A DNA stretch of 64,000 bases from Herbaspirillum seropedicae (lineage in GTDB: Bacteria; Pseudomonadota; Gammaproteobacteria; Burkholderiales; Burkholderiaceae_D). Positions 58,222 through 64,000 of the stretch are shown piece after piece. Below the pieces are notes generated by a model. The model did no database searches, was not told the origin of the DNA, and saw only the letters and a list, made by a program, of their open reading frames with translations. Every line of letters begins with the position of its first letter. The stretch's first letter is position 1. The stretch is taken from the NCBI RefSeq assembly GCF_001040945.1, contig NZ_CP011930.1, positions 1,612,001-1,676,000 of the forward strand, written 5' to 3'. Both the position numbers and the translations under genes were made by a program.

Positions 58222-59817
58222 ATGACCGATCTCCTGAACCGCCGCCTGCAACAGCTTTCCCAGCCGCAACATCTGGCGTTGCTGGGGCAGGGCTTGCGCG
58301 GCATCGAACGGGAGACGCTGCGCGTGGACGCCCAGGGCCATCTGGCTCGCACACCGCATCCGCCGGCGCTGGGCTCGGCGCTGACCAACGAGCTGATCAC
58401 CACGGATTACTCCGAGGCGCTGCTGGAATTCATCACCCCGGCCATGCCCGACATCGCTGACGCCCTGCAGCGGCTGGACGAGATCCACCGCTTTGCCTAT
58501 GCCAAGCTGGAGGGCGAATTCCTGTGGAATGCCTCGATGCCCTGCGTCCTGCCGCCGGAAGACGAGATTCCCATCGCCTGGTACGGCAATTCGCATATCG
58601 GCATGTTGAAGCACGTCTACCGGCGCGGCCTGGCCTTGCGCTACGGGCGCACCATGCAGTGCATTGCCGGCATCCATTACAACTTCTCGCTCAGTGAAGA
58701 CCTGTGGGAAGTGCTGCGCGAGGGAGATGACAGCGTGGACCTGTCGCTGTCGCGCCGCGATTACCAGTCCGAGCGCTATATTGCGCTGATCCGCAACTTC
58801 CGCCGCTATAGCTGGCTGCTGATGTACCTGTTCGGCGCTTCGCCCGCCGTCGCGACCAATTTCCTGCGCGGCCGTCCGCACCAGTTGGAAACGCTCTCCG
58901 AGGACACCCTCTATCTCCCCTACGGCACCAGCCTGCGCATGAGCGACCTGGGCTACCAGAATCACGCCCAGGCCAATATCACGCCGCACTACAACAACCT
59001 GCCGGCCTATATCCGCAGCCTCTCGCATGCGGTCAGCGAGCCCTATCCGCCCTATGAAGCCATTGGCACCAAGCGCGATGGTCAATGGGTGCAGATCAAT
59101 ACCAATATCCTGCAGATCGAAAACGAGTTCTACTCGTCCATCCGCCCCAAGCGCGTCATCAACAGTGGCGAGCGCCCGGTGCAGGCGCTCTCGGCGCGCG
59201 GCGTCCAGTATGTGGAAGTGCGTTGCATGGACATCGATCCCTTCAACCCCTTGGGCATCGGCCTGGAGGCAGCGCGTTTCCTGGATGTGTTCCTGCACTT
59301 CCTGGCGTTGGAATCGAGCTGCCTGACGTCCGACGAGGAGGGCGCCGAGAATCGCGCCAACTTCCTGGCCACTGTCAAGGAGGGCCGTCGTCCGGGACTG
59401 CAGTTGCATTTCAAGGGCGCGTCCATCGGCTTGAAGGCGTGGGGCGAGCAGTTGCTGGACCGCATGGCGCCGGTGGCCGACCTGCTGGATCGCCAGCGCG
59501 GCGGCAGCCAGCACCGCGACAGCCTGCAGGCCCAGCGCGCCAAGCTGGCCGATCCCGATAGCACGCCGTCGGCGCGGGTGCTGCGCGAGATCCGCGCCAG
59601 CGGCAATTCCTTCGCCGACTACACCCTGGCCAGCAGCCAGCGGCAGGCCGCCGAACTGATGGCCCGCCCGCTGCCGGCGGCCACCACGGCCGACTTCGTG
59701 GCCATCGCCCAGGCCTCCCTGGACGCCCAGCGCGCCATTGAGCGTACCCAGGAAGGTGACTTCGACACCTTCGTCGCAGCCTATCGCGCCAGCACCCTGG
59801 GCAATATCGCCATCTGA
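58222..59817 (+). CDS. gshA: glutamate-cysteine ligase, gamma-proteobacterial type
   Basis: 531 residues. ATP-dependent first step of glutathione synthesis. [31 protein letters not shown] near 24-54 (metal/Glu site), [14 protein letters not shown] near 55-68, [12 protein letters not shown] near 148-159, and [16 protein letters not shown] near 330-345 match the E. coli-type GshA and not the GCS2 or plant type. AAGGATTACCGC precedes the ATG at 58222; an 89-residue extension reaching folD is rejected. gshB is not in the window. Confidence 0.95.
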   Translation: MTDLLNRRLQQLSQPQHLALLGQGLRGIERETLRVDAQGHLARTPHPPALGSALTNELITTDYSEALLEFITPAMPDIADALQRLDEIHRFAYAKLEGEFLWNASMPCVLPPEDEIPIAWYGNSHIGMLKHVYRRGLALRYGRTMQCIAGIHYNFSLSEDLWEVLREGDDSVDLSLSRRDYQSERYIALIRNFRRYSWLLMYLFGASPAVATNFLRGRPHQLETLSEDTLYLPYGTSLRMSDLGYQNHAQANITPHYNNLPAYIRSLSHAVSEPYPPYEAIGTKRDGQWVQINTNILQIENEFYSSIRPKRVINSGERPVQALSARGVQYVEVRCMDIDPFNPLGIGLEAARFLDVFLHFLALESSCLTSDEEGAENRANFLATVKEGRRPGLQLHFKGASIGLKAWGEQLLDRMAPVADLLDRQRGGSQHRDSLQAQRAKLADPDSTPSARVLREIRASGNSFADYTLASSQRQAAELMARPLPAATTADFVAIAQASLDAQRAIERTQEGDFDTFVAAYRASTLGNIAI

Positions 59818-60373
59818 TCTGATGCGGGCCGGCCGGCCATTGCGGGCCGGTTCCTCTAGCCATCCCCTGTTCTATATAGAAGCTGTTGTGCAGGCGCGCC
59901 GGCAGCGGCGGCCGTCAGGCCCTTTCTGGCTGCTTTGTTGCCTCTTTTATATGTGAAAAAGATTTCACCTTATCGTCCCGTGGAGCGGCTTTGCGGGGCG
60001 TTCAGAGCCCTTTGCGGCATTGCAAACAACTTAAGAAAGCGCCATTCCAGCAGTGATATCGTAAAAATACGAGGCCTGGAAAGCCCCTGTTTATGCCGCT
60101 TTGCAGCATATTTTCGTATTATGAAATCGATTATCGTAATTTGAAAATTGAAAATTCCCTGATAAAATTCGTCGTCCACACGGCTGGAAGACCGTACATT
60201 TAAGCCTGTTCCGCCTCCAACATCCTGCCCCAAGGGCCGGGAAGGGGTTGCAGCGCAGGCAATATGATGGGTTTTCCTGCATCACCTGCCGGCGGCATCG
60301 CGTACCGAATGACCCGACCGACCCGCCTGGTTTATCCGACCAGACGGATCTCTCAACAACCAGGAGACATGAC
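59818..60373. other. intergenic region with aceE promoter
   Basis: About 555 bases. TTGAAA (60141-60146) and TAAAAT (60163-60168) with 16-base spacing make a good sigma70 promoter, leaving a leader of about 200 bases before aceE. The AT-rich stretch before it (60050-60140) has the inverted repeat TTTC-N7-GAAA at 60112-60126, possibly an operator. No ORF supported. Confidence 0.6.
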
Positions 60374-63070
<2,697 letters not shown>

Positions 63071-63086
63071 GGACTGCCTGACCGAC

Positions 63087-63119
63087 CATCCCCGCCTCAG
63101 CCTGCTGATCGCGGGGATG
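63087..63119 (+). other. stem-loop in the aceE-aceF spacer
   Basis: CATCCCCGC (63087-63095) pairs exactly with GCGGGGATG (63111-63119). No T-tract follows, so it is not a standard terminator; an mRNA stabilising or partial attenuating role is possible. Confidence 0.6.
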
Positions 63120-63233
63120 TGTCGTGTCTGGAAAGCCACCCCAACGGCGAGGTCCGCTGCTCAGGCAGCACCTGCCCCAAGCGAATACTTCTCCCGGCCC
63201 AGCGCCTGGGAACAGAACAACGGAGCGCATCAG

Positions 63234-64000
63234 ATGAGTCAAGTCGAAGTAAAAGTCCCGGACATCGGCGATTTCAAGGAAGTCGAAGTCATTGAGGTGA
63301 TGGTCAAGGTCGGCGACACGATCAAGGTCGACCAGTCGCTGATCACGGTTGAATCCGACAAGGCCAGCATGGAAATCCCGTCCAGCCAGGCGGGCGTGGT
63401 CAAGGAAATCAAGGTCAAGGTCGGCGACAAGGTCGCCGAAGGTTCGCTGCTGGTGATCGTCGAAGGCGAGGGCGCTGCTGCCGCGCCTGCCGCCGCACCG
63501 CAAGCCGCCGCCGCTGCGCCCGCAGCCGCTCAGGCTGCGGCGCCGGCGCCGGCCCCTGCTGCTGCACCGGCAGCCGCTGCCGGTGGCACCGTCGAGATCG
63601 AAGTCCCCGACATCGGCGACTTCAAGGAAGTGGAAGTCATCGAAGTGATGGTCAAGGTGGGTGACACCGTCAAGGCCGAGCAATCGCTGTTGACCGTGGA
63701 ATCCGACAAGGCCAGCATGGAGATCCCCTCCAGCCACGCCGGCGTGATCAAGGAACTGAAGGTCAAGCTGGGTGACAAGGTCTCCAAGGGCAGCATCATC
63801 GCCACCATCGAAGCTGCGGGTGGCGCGCCTGCCGCTGCTCCCGCTGCTGCGCCTGCAGCCGCGCCGGCCGCCGCTGCGGCACCGGCTCCCGCCTCAGCAC
63901 CCGCACCGGCCGCTGCTGCCGCCGTGCCCGCCATCGCTACCGCGTCGGCCACCAGCACCGGCGGCAAGGCCCACGCTTCGCCTTCCGTGCGCAAGTTCGC
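63234..64000 (+). CDS. aceF: pyruvate dehydrogenase E2 (dihydrolipoamide acetyltransferase), 5' part
   Basis: The first 255 codons are present; the catalytic domain lies beyond the window. Two lipoyl domains are visible, residues about 3-77 and 120-194, each with lipoylated Lys in [12 protein letters not shown]. They are joined by Ala/Pro-rich linkers, and the frame ends in the start of the peripheral subunit-binding domain (ASPSVRKFA). The two lipoyl domains share long identical runs ([20 protein letters not shown]). GGAGCGCATCAG precedes the ATG. Part of the aceE-aceF operon. Confidence 0.96.
   Translation, partial: MSQVEVKVPDIGDFKEVEVIEVMVKVGDTIKVDQSLITVESDKASMEIPSSQAGVVKEIKVKVGDKVAEGSLLVIVEGEGAAAAPAAAPQAAAAAPAAAQAAAPAPAPAAAPAAAAGGTVEIEVPDIGDFKEVEVIEVMVKVGDTVKAEQSLLTVESDKASMEIPSSHAGVIKELKVKLGDKVSKGSIIATIEAAGGAPAAAPAAAPAAAPAAAAAPAPASAPAPAAAAAVPAIATASATSTGGKAHASPSVRKF

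Noticed and set aside
59818..60373. Searched for tRNA or small RNA genes in this long gap
   Set aside because: No cloverleaf signature or T-loop consensus; only promoter-like elements found.

Overview
The window reads as chromosomal DNA of a high-GC betaproteobacterium, most likely an Oxalobacteraceae member close to Herbaspirillum. This is inferred from protein character and gene content (biuret hydrolase and allophanate hydrolase with a BMP-type transporter; AceE/AceF with two lipoyl domains; YajQ, YhdP, TldD, PpnP), not from any database search. It is densely coded, mostly housekeeping sequence with several small operons on both strands. I saw no rRNA, tRNA, CRISPR array, prophage or complete insertion sequence.

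Region 1 to 7.6 kb (minus strand) is a nitrogen-scavenging operon. Its order of transcription is allophanate hydrolase atzF, a tiny ATGA-coupled ORF, a BMP-family substrate-binding protein with a Tat-like signal, two ABC permeases, biuret hydrolase (biuH), a double ABC ATPase, and a second isochorismatase-fold hydrolase cut by the window edge (a triuret hydrolase candidate). Together these would import a urea oligomer and take it through biuret and allophanate to ammonia and CO2. A 32-bp near-perfect palindrome sits directly in front of atzF and looks like the operator.

Region 7.8 to 24 kb holds rsmE, tkt, a GNAT acetyltransferase, gapA, a low-complexity lipoprotein, a methyltransferase, glnE, and the plus-strand group yhdP - nitrilase-family amidase - tldD. 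Region 24.1 to 30.2 kb holds the most striking signal. Upstream of the DAHP synthase gene (aroG) lies a 26-codon leader ORF with alternating Tyr and Phe codons, followed by a textbook intrinsic terminator, which is the layout of a ribosome-mediated transcription attenuator. Then come yajQ, murB, and the minus-strand group argF - argG - ppnP.

Region 30.4 to 47.4 kb has a Fur-box-preceded TonB-dependent siderophore receptor, rsgA/phhB (overlapping), an M48 CAAX-type protease, orn, a YecA/SEC-C protein, srkA, tag, ftsK, an aldehyde dehydrogenase, a BrkB/YihY membrane protein and a YdeP-like molybdopterin oxidoreductase. Region 47.5 to 54.6 kb has an orphan Xre antitoxin with an apparent toxin remnant, periplasmic asparaginase, a GGDEF diguanylate cyclase, lpxO, dadA, and holC with a small partner gene. 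Region 55 to 64 kb has prlC, folD, gshA, aceE and the 5' part of aceF.

Most convergent gene pairs are separated by strong hairpin terminators, several of them bidirectional. These are listed individually, as are gene-free stretches of 300 bases or more.
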